A model generated the notes under the pieces. The model had not been told where the DNA came from. It was given only the letters and a program-made list of their open reading frames with translations, and made no database searches. A program made the translations under genes and the position numbers. A stretch of 64,000 nt of DNA from Ruminococcaceae bacterium UBA5406 (lineage in GTDB: Bacteria; Bacillota; Clostridia; Oscillospirales; Acutalibacteraceae), in contig DHNW01000010.1 in the NCBI GenBank assembly GCA_002407675.1, positions 62,001-126,000 on the forward strand, in the 5' to 3' direction. Positions 51,678 through 60,036 of the stretch are shown in pieces (the first letter of the stretch is position 1; each line of letters begins with the position of its first letter).

Positions 51678-51839
51678 TTAGTCTTTGCAGTCTTTGCAGT
51701 CGCTTCCCTCTGTAGAATCCTTGCACTGAGAAGCACCGTTTTCCTTTTCCGTATAAGAGCTGTTTCCCTTTTTGCGCTGATTGGTCTGTTTGGAAGAACC
51801 ATTGTCGTTTCCATTGTCTTTGTGGAATTGTCTGTCCAA
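51678..51839 (-). CDS. Small hydrophilic protein with CKD-type C-terminus
   Basis: 53 residues, too short for most gene callers, TTG start 7 bp after GGGGGTG on the minus strand. Sequence rich in N, K, S, Q, ending CKDSTEGSDCKDCKD with three cysteines in the last 15 residues. No membrane helix. The clear ribosome site, charged composition and stop at a natural position support a real gene; the alternative reading frames give poor proteins. It is flanked by plus-strand genes, so its transcription is independent or antisense to the YitT-RNA methyltransferase interval. Function unknown. Confidence 0.5.
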   Translation of the reverse strand: MDRQFHKDNGNDNGSSKQTNQRKKGNSSYTEKENGASQCKDSTEGSDCKDCKD

Positions 51840-51918
51840 GGTTTTTCACCCCCTTTATGCCGTTATTGTTTGTAAGGGATCAGAAAAATATACCAGTATT
51901 TATGGAGTTGATGCAAGA

Positions 51919-53253
51919 TTGAACAGCCTCCCGTCTGAATATCTGCGGAGGATGCGGCTTCTGCTTGGCGATGAATATGAAGCCTATCGGGCGGGTGCCG
52001 GCTGCCCGCCTTTCCGCGGTATCCGGCTGAATCCCCTCAAGTGCAGCGCCGCGGTGCTGCAGGCGGCTCTTCCGTTTTCTCTCCGCCGGACCCCGTTTTC
52101 TCCGTTTGGTTATTATCTTCCGGCAGCAGCCGATCGCATTGGCCGGTTTCCCCTTCACCATGCAGGGGCATTTTATGTCCAGGAGCCGTCCGCCGCCGCT
52201 GCGGTAACCGCGCTTTCTCCGCTTCCCGGGGAAAAGATCCTCGATCTGTGTGCAGCTCCGGGCGGAAAATCCACCCAGATTGCTGGCCGGATGGAAGGGA
52301 AAGGGCTTTTGTGGTCAAATGAGGTTGTCCGCAGCCGGGCGGAGATTCTTCTGTCCAATATTGAGCGGATGGGTGTCCGCAACGCCGTTGTTTCCTGCTG
52401 CCGGCCGGAAAAACTCTGCCGCGCGCTGGCTGGGTATTTTGACCGCGTCCTGGTGGATGCCCCTTGTTCCGGGGAAGGGATGTTCCGGCGCAGCGAGGCG
52501 GCTGTTCAAGACTGGAGCCCGGAGCATGTCCGTTCTTGTGCGGTGCGTCAGCTGGCTGTTTTAAAAAGCGCCTCCGAAGCGGTCCGGCAGGAGGGGATTC
52601 TTGTTTATTCTACCTGCACGTTTTCGCGCGAAGAGAACGAAGGTGTTGTTTCCTCTTTTCTGGCAGAGCAGGGGGGCTTTGAACTGATTGACTGCGGCCT
52701 GTTGTGCGGCAGGCCTGCTTTTCTTCCGCAGGCCCGCCGAATTTATCCAATGGACGGCGGGGAAGGGCATTTTGTCGCCGTCCTGCGCCGGCATTCCCCG
52801 AATCCGTGCGCGGTTTCCTCCTGCCGCCTTGAAGCGGCAAGAGGTGGAAAAGAAGCGGAAGCTTTCTTCCGCCGCATTTTCCGGAGCGGCCCTTCCGGAA
52901 CGATCCGGCAGGTTCGGGACAGCCTGTACCGGTTTCCGGAGGCGCTTCCCCGAATGGACGGTTTGGGTGTCCTGCGCGCGGGCGTTCTGCTTGGCCGGCT
53001 CCGCCCGGGGCGCGTGGAGCCGGAGCATGCGCTGTTCATGGCTGCCCGGCCGCAGGAACTCAGTCAGGTGATTGCGCTTTCTCATGATTCGCCGCAGACC
53101 GCCGCATTTCTGCGCGGCGAAGAAATCGAGGTAAGTCCTTCCCTGAAAGGATATGCAGGGGTTTCTGTAGACGGCGTCATGACGGGTTTTGGAAAATGCT
53201 CCGGCGGCTGGTTGAAAAACCACTATCCAAAAGGGCTGCGCAGCCATTCCTGA
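51919..53253 (+). CDS. NOL1/NOP2/Sun RNA (cytosine-5)-methyltransferase
   Basis: 444 residues from TTG (weak GGAG at 11 bp). SAM motif ILDLCAAPGGKSTQIAGRM, motif IV VDAPCSGEGMFRR with the resolving cysteine, motif VI YSTCTFSREENE with the catalytic cysteine. The C-terminal 150 residues include a PUA-like segment. It resembles RsmF/YebU-type enzymes that act on 16S rRNA C1407 or on tRNA; target not decidable. An upstream in-frame extension covers the minus-strand small gene. Confidence 0.9.
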   Translation: MNSLPSEYLRRMRLLLGDEYEAYRAGAGCPPFRGIRLNPLKCSAAVLQAALPFSLRRTPFSPFGYYLPAAADRIGRFPLHHAGAFYVQEPSAAAAVTALSPLPGEKILDLCAAPGGKSTQIAGRMEGKGLLWSNEVVRSRAEILLSNIERMGVRNAVVSCCRPEKLCRALAGYFDRVLVDAPCSGEGMFRRSEAAVQDWSPEHVRSCAVRQLAVLKSASEAVRQEGILVYSTCTFSREENEGVVSSFLAEQGGFELIDCGLLCGRPAFLPQARRIYPMDGGEGHFVAVLRRHSPNPCAVSSCRLEAARGGKEAEAFFRRIFRSGPSGTIRQVRDSLYRFPEALPRMDGLGVLRAGVLLGRLRPGRVEPEHALFMAARPQELSQVIALSHDSPQTAAFLRGEEIEVSPSLKGYAGVSVDGVMTGFGKCSGGWLKNHYPKGLRSHS

Positions 53254-53324
53254 CAGGGTGCCCTGCGGGTTTCTGCCAGCGTGCTATACTGAAAAAATCA
53301 AGAATATCGGAGGAATTTTGGGCT

Positions 53325-53813
53325 ATGTCTGTCGAAAAAGTAAAAAACTATCTTGTGCGGTGCGGCCTGAAAGACCGGGTGCGGGAATTCCCCGTTTCCA
53401 GCGCCACGGTGGAGCTGGCAGCCAAAGCTCTTAATGTAGAACCAGCCCGCATTGCGAAATCCATATCGTTTTATGAAAAGGACGGCGGATGCCTGATCAT
53501 TGTGGCAGCGGGCGATGCCAAAATTGACAACGCAAAATTCAAGGCCGAATTCGGCTTCAAGGCAAAAATGCTGAGCCGGGATGACGTAGAGCCCATGACC
53601 GGCTACCGGATCGGCGGGGTCTGCCCGTTTGACAATCCGCCGTCTGCAAAAGTTTACTGTGACTGTTCCCTCAAGCGGTTTCAGACTGTTTTTCCCGCTG
53701 CCGGGAGCGCGAATTCCTGCGTCCGGCTTACCTGCGGCGAACTTTTTACGGCATCCCACGGCGTCCGGTGGGTGGATGTCTGCAAGAATTGGAAAGATGA
53801 GGACCAGCCATGA
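53325..53813 (+). CDS. YbaK/aminoacyl-tRNA deacylase-type protein
   Basis: 162 residues. YbaK/ProX fold: ATVELAAKALNVEPARIAKSISF, IIVAAGDAKIDNAKFKAEFGFKAKM, GYRIGGVCPFDNP, VKVYCDCSL-type strand, and TCGELFTASHG (G-x-x-P-F and catalytic K in AKSI kept). The family removes wrong amino acids from tRNA-Pro or Cys. RBS GGAGG at 13 bp is rather distant. It overlaps trmB by 4 bp. Confidence 0.9.
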   Translation: MSVEKVKNYLVRCGLKDRVREFPVSSATVELAAKALNVEPARIAKSISFYEKDGGCLIIVAAGDAKIDNAKFKAEFGFKAKMLSRDDVEPMTGYRIGGVCPFDNPPSAKVYCDCSLKRFQTVFPAAGSANSCVRLTCGELFTASHGVRWVDVCKNWKDEDQP

Positions 53814-54469
53814 GAATGAGGTTCAAGCGCTGGGCCGGTCCGGAACTGGACGCGTGCCCGTTTTTTATCCGCCATCCGGAGCAGTATCTCGGTAAATGGC
53901 ACAGCCTTTTTGCGCGCGAGCAGCCGGTTGACCTGGAACTCGGCTGCGGAAAGGGTTTCTTTCTTGCGGGGGCTGCCCCGTGGAACCCGCAGACGAATTA
54001 TATCGGGATTGATATCAAGGATGCGGTCCTCGGCCCCGCCAAACGGTATATTGAACGGGCGTACCAAGTAGCTCAGAGGGAACCGGACAATATCCTTCTC
54101 ACGGCCCTGGATATTGAACGGATCAAAACGGCAATGGGGCCGGAAGATGCCGTTCACCGGATTTACATCAATTTCTGCAATCCATGGCCAAAGCCAAAAC
54201 ATCATAAGCGGAGGCTGACCCATCCGCGCCAGCTGGAGCAGTACAAGAAAATTCTGGAGCCCGGCGGAGAGATCTTTTTTAAAACCGACGACGCTCCGCT
54301 TTTTTCGGATACGCTGGGCTACCTCCGGGAATGCGGGTTTACTGTCACATGGAAGACAGACGACCTTCATGCCAACTGCCCGCCGGAAAACGTCATGACG
54401 GAGCACGAAATTATGTTTGTTGAAAAACATATTAAAATTAAAGCACTGAAGGCGCGTTATCCCGGCTGA
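53810..54469 (+). CDS. trmB: tRNA (guanine46-N7)-methyltransferase
   Basis: 219 residues. Motif I LELGCGKGFFLAGAA, YIGIDIKDAVLGPAK, and the hallmark INFCNPWPKPKHHKRRLTHPRQLEQY (FxxPWPK, H, R). Makes m7G46 in the tRNA variable loop. ATGA overlap with the deacylase gene couples the two tRNA-related proteins. Confidence 0.96.
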   Translation: MRMRFKRWAGPELDACPFFIRHPEQYLGKWHSLFAREQPVDLELGCGKGFFLAGAAPWNPQTNYIGIDIKDAVLGPAKRYIERAYQVAQREPDNILLTALDIERIKTAMGPEDAVHRIYINFCNPWPKPKHHKRRLTHPRQLEQYKKILEPGGEIFFKTDDAPLFSDTLGYLRECGFTVTWKTDDLHANCPPENVMTEHEIMFVEKHIKIKALKARYPG

Positions 54470-54494
54470 TTTCTTAAATCCCTTCTAATTCTAA

Positions 54495-54527
54495 TTTAAC
54501 CTGAATTTAACATTGCCGCCTTACAAT
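54495..54527 (+). promoter_or_regulatory. PhoP-box-like repeats and promoter before pstB
   Basis: Two TTTAAC repeats exactly 11 bp apart (54495 and 54506) match the TTAACA-type direct repeats bound by PhoP in Bacillus. A -10-like TACAAT lies 10 bp downstream (54522-54527), and there is no good -35. This suits activation by the PhoP encoded downstream. Confidence 0.6.
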
Positions 54528-54562
54528 ATTTTATATGAAATATTGGAGAGGAAATCACAGAA

Positions 54563-55411
54563 ATGGAAATTGCTCAGAGCAAGCTCCCTATCATGAGGCA
54601 AGTTCGGGTTCATTCTCCCAAAACGTCGGAAAACTCAGAGGCAGACAGCAGCAGGCTGGAAACGAAGATCTGCTTTCAGGATCTGAACCTGTATTACGGC
54701 GATTTTCAGGCCTTGAAGCATATCAGCGTAAAAATTCCTAAAAATAAAGTAACTGCTTTTATCGGTCCGTCCGGGTGCGGCAAATCCACCTGCCTCAAAA
54801 CGATCAATCGGATGAACGATCTGGCCGAAAACTGCCGGATTGAAGGAACCGTAACGGTAGGAGGAAAAGATATCTATGCCCCCGGGATGGACGTCACGCT
54901 TCTGCGTAAGCGTGTGGGGATAGTTTTCCAGACCCCAAACCCGTTTCCCATGTCCCTTTACGACAATATCGCCTACGGGCCCCGGATCCATGGCATCAAG
55001 TCCAGGCGCGAACTGGACGGGATTGTAGAAACATCCCTGAAAAGTGCGGCGCTTTGGGACGAAGTGAAAGACCGCCTGAAAAAATCAGCCCTCAGCCTTT
55101 CCGGCGGCCAGCAGCAGCGGCTTTGTATTGCCCGTGCCATTGCGGTCCAGCCGGAAATTCTTTTAATGGATGAACCAACCAGTGCGCTGGATCCGATTTC
55201 GACCCTGAAGATCGAAGACCTGATGGATGACCTGCGGAAGAAGTACACCGTGGTCATTGTGACCCATAACATGCAGCAGGCCGCCCGGATTGCGGATAAG
55301 ACGGCTTTTTTTCTGCTCGGCGAGCTGGTTGAGTATGCCGACACCGTTGAAATGTTTAACCGTCCGAAAGATGAGCGGACCGAAAGGTATATCACCGGGC
55401 GGTTCGGCTGA
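54563..55411 (+). CDS. pstB: Phosphate ABC transporter ATP-binding protein
   Basis: 282 residues. ABC ATPase: Walker A GPSGCGKSTCLKTINRMND, Q-loop FQTPNPFPMS (PstB-specific), LSGGQQQRLCIARAIA signature, Walker B ILLMDEPTSALDP, H-loop VTHNMQQA. The N-terminus is about 30 residues longer than usual. It powers the PstSCA phosphate importer, but no pstS, pstC or pstA lies upstream (trmB is there), so those genes must be elsewhere or absent. Next come phoU, phoP, phoR. Confidence 0.95.
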   Translation: MEIAQSKLPIMRQVRVHSPKTSENSEADSSRLETKICFQDLNLYYGDFQALKHISVKIPKNKVTAFIGPSGCGKSTCLKTINRMNDLAENCRIEGTVTVGGKDIYAPGMDVTLLRKRVGIVFQTPNPFPMSLYDNIAYGPRIHGIKSRRELDGIVETSLKSAALWDEVKDRLKKSALSLSGGQQQRLCIARAIAVQPEILLMDEPTSALDPISTLKIEDLMDDLRKKYTVVIVTHNMQQAARIADKTAFFLLGELVEYADTVEMFNRPKDERTERYITGRFG

Positions 55412-55424
55412 TGTGCCGCGCTTG

Positions 55425-55452
55425 TTGTTTTTCTCGCCGCAGGCGGTATAAT
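55425..55452 (+). promoter_or_regulatory. Candidate sigma-A promoter for phoU-phoPR
   Basis: TTGTTT, 16-bp spacer, TATAAT, just before the phoU start. Confidence 0.5.
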
Positions 55453-55468
55453 GAGGGGGTGATACGCG

Positions 55469-56128
55469 GTGCCAAGAAAAATATTCGACCGCGAATTGTC
55501 GGATTTGATTTCCAGCATGGCGGAAACAGGGAATGCCGTACAGTCCAGAATTTAAAAGACAGTCACTGCGCTGCGTACCTCTAATATCACCATAGCAGGT
55601 GAAGTAGCTGGCAGCGACGGCGAAATCGACCGCATGATCCGTCAGTGTGAAAAGAAATGTATGGATCTGATTGTCCTGCAGCAGCCGATTGCCAAGGATT
55701 TTCGCGTAATTGCCGCTTGCCTTAAAATTTTGACCGATGTAGAGCGGGAAGCGGATCAGTGTGCGGATATCTGTGAAATCCTGACCACCGGGGAGCTGAA
55801 GGACAGCTGCCTGGCAGCTGCCCATGTTGCCGCTATGCTGGAAACGGCGGGCAGCATGTTCCGCCGCTCCATGAATGTGCTTTTAAACCGGGACGTGTCA
55901 GAGGCCCGCAGAATCTGCCGCACCGATGATGAAGTAGATCTGATGTTTTCCCGGATCATTCTCGAGGTGAGCAGTATTATCTCTGAAAATCCGGGCAATG
56001 TCATGAAGGAAGTGGATTTGCTGTTCATCACCAAATACGCGGAGCGCATGGGCGACCATGCCACCAACATTGCGGAATGGGTGATTTTTATGGAAACGGG
56101 GGAGCATCCTGATTTAAACGCCAAATAG
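55469..56128 (+). pseudogene. phoU: phoU interrupted by an in-frame stop at codon 29
   Basis: A continuous frame of 219 sense codons plus a stop, the normal PhoU length, starts at a GTG 8 bp after GGGGGTG. It reads PRKIFDRELSDLISSMAETGNAV, then TAA at 55553-55555, then KTVTALRTSNITIAGEVAGSDGEIDRM, and continues with CMDLIVLQQPIAKDFRV and VDLLFITKYAERMGDHATNIAEWV, both PhoU signatures. One base change from a sense codon (CAA, AAA or GAA) explains the stop. Translation could restart at ATG 55634 (164 residues) and lose the first helices. PhoU represses Pho signalling through PstB and PhoR, so loss would derepress it. Sequencing error cannot be excluded. Confidence 0.82.
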
Positions 56129-56142
56129 GCGGGAGGGCGTGT

Positions 56143-56862
56143 ATGGCACTGGTTTATATTGCCGACGATGAAGAAAGCATCTGCAAAATTGTTTCGATCG
56201 GTCTTCAGGACAGCGGCTTTGAAACAGCCGAGTTCGCCGACGGAAAAACGCTGCTGGAAGCGGTAGACAGAAGACGGCCGGATGCCGTTATTCTCGACTG
56301 GATGATGCCGCAGCCGGACGGGCTGACCGTTTGCCGCACCCTGCGCGAGAACAGCAGAACACACGATATCCCGGTTTTAATGCTGACCGCCCGCGGGGAA
56401 GAAATCGACCGGGTGCTGGGCCTTGAGATCGGCGCGGATGATTATATCGTCAAGCCGTTCAGCGTCAAGGAGCTCTGCGCACGGGTTAAAGCCGTCCTGC
56501 GCCGTTCGGCTCGAAAAGCAGCGCCGGAACCGCCGCTGCTTTTCCATGGTTCCCTGTCTGTGGATATAGAGAGGCACCAGGTTACCAAAAATGGAAGACC
56601 CGTGGAGCTGACGGCAAAAGAATTTGATCTCCTTGTCATGCTGATGCGCCATAAGGGCAAGGTCCTGACGCGGGATATGCTGCTCGACCGCGTGTGGGGG
56701 GTTGAGTATTTCGGTGATACCCGAACCGTCGATGTCCATGTGCGGTACCTCCGCCAGAAAATCGAAACCGATCCGGACAATCCCATCCTGATTCGGACCG
56801 TCCGGGGCGTCGGGTATAAATTCTCCGAATTACCGGAACCGAAAGAGGAGAACGTCCGATGA
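56143..56862 (+). CDS. phoP: Response regulator PhoP/PhoB-type
   Basis: 239 residues, OmpR family. Receiver domain with acidic pocket DDEE and phospho-acceptor in VILDWMMPQPDG, then T/K conserved (MLTARG, VKPFSVKEL). Winged-helix output domain with LTAKEFDLLVMLMRHKGKVLTRDMLLDRVWG and TVDVHVRYLRQKIE. Being beside phoU, pstB and phoR, it is the likely regulator of the phosphate regulon, binding the TTTAAC repeats. RBS GGGAGGG. Confidence 0.92.
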   Translation: MALVYIADDEESICKIVSIGLQDSGFETAEFADGKTLLEAVDRRRPDAVILDWMMPQPDGLTVCRTLRENSRTHDIPVLMLTARGEEIDRVLGLEIGADDYIVKPFSVKELCARVKAVLRRSARKAAPEPPLLFHGSLSVDIERHQVTKNGRPVELTAKEFDLLVMLMRHKGKVLTRDMLLDRVWGVEYFGDTRTVDVHVRYLRQKIETDPDNPILIRTVRGVGYKFSELPEPKEENVR

Positions 56863-58601
56863 AAAAGAAATGGATCCTTCTGAATGCCGCCGTAATCATC
56901 GGAGGTTTCTTTTTTGCTTTTTTCTGCGCCGCACTGCAAATTCAAAACCAATACTGGTCCGAATTTAGCAACCGGCTGGATACGGCGCTGGCCATCCTGT
57001 CCACCCAGACCGACGAACTCAGGGAAGATCCTTCCGGCACGGCCGGCAGGATCGGCAAACAGCTTTCCTCAGCCCGGCAGGAAATGCGTATCAGCATTAT
57101 TACCCCTTCCGGCAGAGTCGTCGGCGACAGCGCTAAATCCGAAATCGACCAGAACCATCTGAACCGCCCGGAAATCCAGCAGGCGCTGAAAACAGGAAGA
57201 GGCTACAATACCCGCATCAGCGCCAGCATTGGGGTGCGCTATTATTATGAGGCCGTTTATGTAAAGGGGAAGTACTTTCTCCGGGCGGCCCTTCCCACAT
57301 CCGACCTGGATGCGGCCGTCTTAAGGCTCTGGGTGATTGCGGCGCTCAGCATGCTGCTTGGGATTGTCCTCGTGTGCGGATTTACGGCCTGCCTTGTCTG
57401 CCGCATCACAGGCCCTATTGGCAGGCTGACCGCTGCGGCGGAAAAAATGGCGGGCGGGGATTATTCCTGCCGGGTTCAGGGGACTTTCCGTGATGAGATC
57501 GGGCTTCTGGCAAAGTCTTTCAACAGTATGGCCGAAAATACCGAAAAGGCGTTTTCCCTCCTTACCAGCCAGCAGAACCAGCTGAACGGGGTCCTTGAAG
57601 GGATGAGCGACGGCGTCCTGGCGGCGGGAGAAAACGGTAAAATTCTTTTCCTGAACCAGAGTGCGCGCCGTATGCTGGGCAGCGCATCGCTGGCGCAGGG
57701 TGAAACGCTGGGCGGAAGCCTTTTGACGCAGCAGATTGCCGGGCAGATGAGGGAGAGCTCCCGCGGAAACTGCGCTTCCAGCCGGGATATGACCGGGGAA
57801 GACGGCCGGCAGTTCACGGTGTATACCGCGCCGATCCCCTGCCAGGAAACCGAATCAGCCCTGGCAGTGATCTCCGATGTAACCCGCCTGCGGAAACTGG
57901 AGCGTATGCGGAGCGAATTTGTCGCCAATGTAACGCACGAGCTCAAAACGCCCTTAACGTCCATCCGCGGCAGCATAGAGCTCCTGAAAAGCTCCGACCG
58001 GGATGAAAAAACCCGCCGGTATTTCTACGACATTCTGGATATTGAAGCCGAGCGCCTTCAGCATTTGATCGACGATATGCTGGTCCTGTCCCGGATCGAA
58101 AACGCCAGGGACGATCCGTCCGCGCAGCCGTGCCAGGTAGCGGAGGCCATCCGCAAATGCGTGGAGCGCATCCGGCCGGGTGCTGAAAAAAACGGGATTA
58201 CCATCCGCATGAATCTCGACAGCAGCCTGTACGTATCCTGCTCGCCGACCCGCCTTCAGCAACTGTTTGGCAACCTGATCGAGAATGCAGTCAAATATAA
58301 CGTCCCGCAGGGCAGCGTCACCATTACCGCCGCAGGGCAGAAAAAAATGGCGGTAATCCGTGTTTCGGATACCGGAATTGGCATAGCAAAGGAGCATTTT
58401 CCCCGCCTGTTTGAACGGTTCTACCGGGTCGATGCGAGCCGTTCCCGCGCGGTGGGGGGCACAGGTCTCGGCCTGTCCATCGTGAAACACCTTGCCGTTC
58501 TGTACGGCGGCGAAGTCGGTGTGGAAAGCAAAGTCGGCGAGGGCAGCACGTTTACCGTGCGCCTTCCGCTTCTTCCGCAGGGGCGGAAGCCTGATTCGTG
58601 A
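56859..58601 (+). CDS. phoR: Sensor histidine kinase PhoR-type
   Basis: 580 residues. N-terminal helix (about 5-27), extracytoplasmic sensor domain, second helix (about 150-172), HAMP, a PAS-like segment (LNGVLEGMSDGVLAAGENGKILFLN), then HisKA with FVANVTHELKTPLTSIRGS (H is the phospho-site) and HATPase with N box NLIENAVKYN, DTGIGIAKE, GTGLGLSIV. ATGA overlap with phoP. It should respond to phosphate through PhoU/Pst. RBS AAAGAGGAG. Confidence 0.93.
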   Translation: MKKKWILLNAAVIIGGFFFAFFCAALQIQNQYWSEFSNRLDTALAILSTQTDELREDPSGTAGRIGKQLSSARQEMRISIITPSGRVVGDSAKSEIDQNHLNRPEIQQALKTGRGYNTRISASIGVRYYYEAVYVKGKYFLRAALPTSDLDAAVLRLWVIAALSMLLGIVLVCGFTACLVCRITGPIGRLTAAAEKMAGGDYSCRVQGTFRDEIGLLAKSFNSMAENTEKAFSLLTSQQNQLNGVLEGMSDGVLAAGENGKILFLNQSARRMLGSASLAQGETLGGSLLTQQIAGQMRESSRGNCASSRDMTGEDGRQFTVYTAPIPCQETESALAVISDVTRLRKLERMRSEFVANVTHELKTPLTSIRGSIELLKSSDRDEKTRRYFYDILDIEAERLQHLIDDMLVLSRIENARDDPSAQPCQVAEAIRKCVERIRPGAEKNGITIRMNLDSSLYVSCSPTRLQQLFGNLIENAVKYNVPQGSVTITAAGQKKMAVIRVSDTGIGIAKEHFPRLFERFYRVDASRSRAVGGTGLGLSIVKHLAVLYGGEVGVESKVGEGSTFTVRLPLLPQGRKPDS

Positions 58602-58645
58602 TTCTTCCGCCAAAGAGCGGTGTCCTGCCGTTCCCGCGGGGACTG

Positions 58646-58849
58646 TCACAGCTTAAACTCGTCCGGATCATGCTTTTTCAGCTCGGGCGAGCAAAATGGC
58701 GAGCGTTTCAGCGGATCATACCGGAAACGGCTGCAGGACGGCCCTTTTCGGCCTAAGTGGCAGAAGGTTCCGGAATAATTCGCGCAGTATTCGCAGTTCG
58801 GTTCAATGCTGCTGCCAAAAAGATTTTTCTTCTTTTTTCCAAACATCAT
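58646..58849 (-). CDS. Small four-cysteine protein
   Basis: 67 residues, basic N-terminus MMFGKKKKNLFG, then CEYCANYSGTFCHLGRKGPSCSRFRYDPLKRSPFCSPEL. Five cysteines in all (CxxC, C, C, C) and the pattern C-x2-C...C.LGR...C..F.YDPLKR.P is shared by small proteins in Oscillospiraceae. Probably metal binding. RBS GGGAG 7 bp before the first ATG. Located on the minus strand between phoR and ylbJ. Function unknown. Confidence 0.75.
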   Translation of the reverse strand: MMFGKKKKNLFGSSIEPNCEYCANYSGTFCHLGRKGPSCSRFRYDPLKRSPFCSPELKKHDPDEFKL

Positions 58850-58887
58850 GAACAGGCTCCCGTTTCACATTATTTTTTATTATAGCA

Positions 58888-59949
58888 TTATTGCTCCTGA
58901 ATTTCCAGCTTTTCGTGAGGCATATTTAGCAAAAGGGCAAGGCACATTAAGGCAAGCGCCGCCGCAGACGGAATTGAGCCCGAAAACTTTGCGCTGACCG
59001 GCCCGCTGATATTGGAAAATACCGGAGCACATTCCGGAAAAAGCTGGGTCAGGCCGAAGCATACGGCTGCGGAAAGCATTCCCTGCAGCAGGCGGCAGGC
59101 CGCGAAGCGCAGGCGGCTGATTGGAATATCCCCGAGGCAGGCCAGCACCTGGAAATGGACGCACAGTCCTCCCCAGCCAATCGCCAGGGCCACCGCCCAC
59201 AGGGGCACCCTCAGGCTGGCAAGATCTGAGCAGCCCCCCGTCACTTCCAGGGCAGCTGAAAGAATGGCCGCCGGGACCCGTGTCTTTACCGCTGTACGCA
59301 AAAGCCCCATAAACGAAGCAAACAAAATCACAAAACAGCACATCATCAGGGTTGAGTATGCCGCGTCGGAAGCGGATGCGATCAGCGCCCGCGCCGCGTC
59401 GATGGGCGGGCCGCTTTCCTGTTTGCGGAGCGTCCGGGACCGTTTCCCCATGGCCGCCCCGCAGAGCAGACCCATCAGGAGAAACGATATCATTTGGGAA
59501 ACAAACAGGATGGTTCCCGCCTGCGCGCTTTTCAAAAATCCCACCCCAACTGCGGTAATCACAAACGACGGGCCTGCATTGACGCAGAAACAGACCATCT
59601 GCTCTGCCTGATCCCGGTCAATCAGCCCTTCTTCGCGCAGGGCCGCAATCGAGCGCGCCCCCGCCGGGTAGCCGCCGATAGCGCTCATCAGCACAGAAGC
59701 TGCCGCTTCGCCCGGCAGACGAAGCAGAGCCTGCGTGGGCCGGTTCAGCGCTCTGCCGATTTTCCGGGCAAGGCCGCTCTTTACCACAAAGACCGACAGG
59801 ACCATAAACGGGTAAAGGGAAGGGATTAGAATATTCAGCGAATAGCCAACACCCTTCTGGGCCCCCTGCGAAGCCTGCGCGGGAAAGATCAGCAGGGCGC
59901 AGGCCGCGGCAAGCACGGCGGAAAACAGCAGGCCGGATTTGATTTTCAT
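58888..59949 (-). CDS. ylbJ: Sporulation integral membrane protein YlbJ
   Basis: 353 residues, nine to ten hydrophobic helices. Nucleoside-recognition (Gate) domain features: GYSLNILIPSLYPFMVLSVFVVKSG, SAIGGYPAGARSIAAL, VNAGPSFVITAVG, VTGGCSDLASL. YlbJ is expressed in the mother cell under sigma-E and is needed for cortex formation. The ATG at 59949 follows GGGGTGG; an ATG seven codons upstream (59970) with GGAG at 7 bp is also possible. Divergent from yqfC-yqfD, another sporulation pair, so the intergenic region is a shared mother-cell control point. Confidence 0.9.
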   Translation of the reverse strand: MKIKSGLLFSAVLAAACALLIFPAQASQGAQKGVGYSLNILIPSLYPFMVLSVFVVKSGLARKIGRALNRPTQALLRLPGEAAASVLMSAIGGYPAGARSIAALREEGLIDRDQAEQMVCFCVNAGPSFVITAVGVGFLKSAQAGTILFVSQMISFLLMGLLCGAAMGKRSRTLRKQESGPPIDAARALIASASDAAYSTLMMCCFVILFASFMGLLRTAVKTRVPAAILSAALEVTGGCSDLASLRVPLWAVALAIGWGGLCVHFQVLACLGDIPISRLRFAACRLLQGMLSAAVCFGLTQLFPECAPVFSNISGPVSAKFSGSIPSAAALALMCLALLLNMPHEKLEIQEQ

Positions 59950-59986
59950 GCAACCACCCCATTTCGTCATGTATATGCTCCGGCGC

Positions 59987-60015
59987 GGATATTTACGTCT
60001 TTTGCCGCATAGCAT
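59987..60015 (+). promoter_or_regulatory. Sigma-E promoter for yqfC-yqfD
   Basis: GGATATT, 14-bp spacer, CATAGCAT: near-perfect fit to the sigma-E consensus (GKATATT, 14, CATACAAT-type). Starts 22 bp before the yqfC ATG. Confidence 0.82.
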
Positions 60016-60036
60016 TTAAGGGAGATCACGGGGGAG

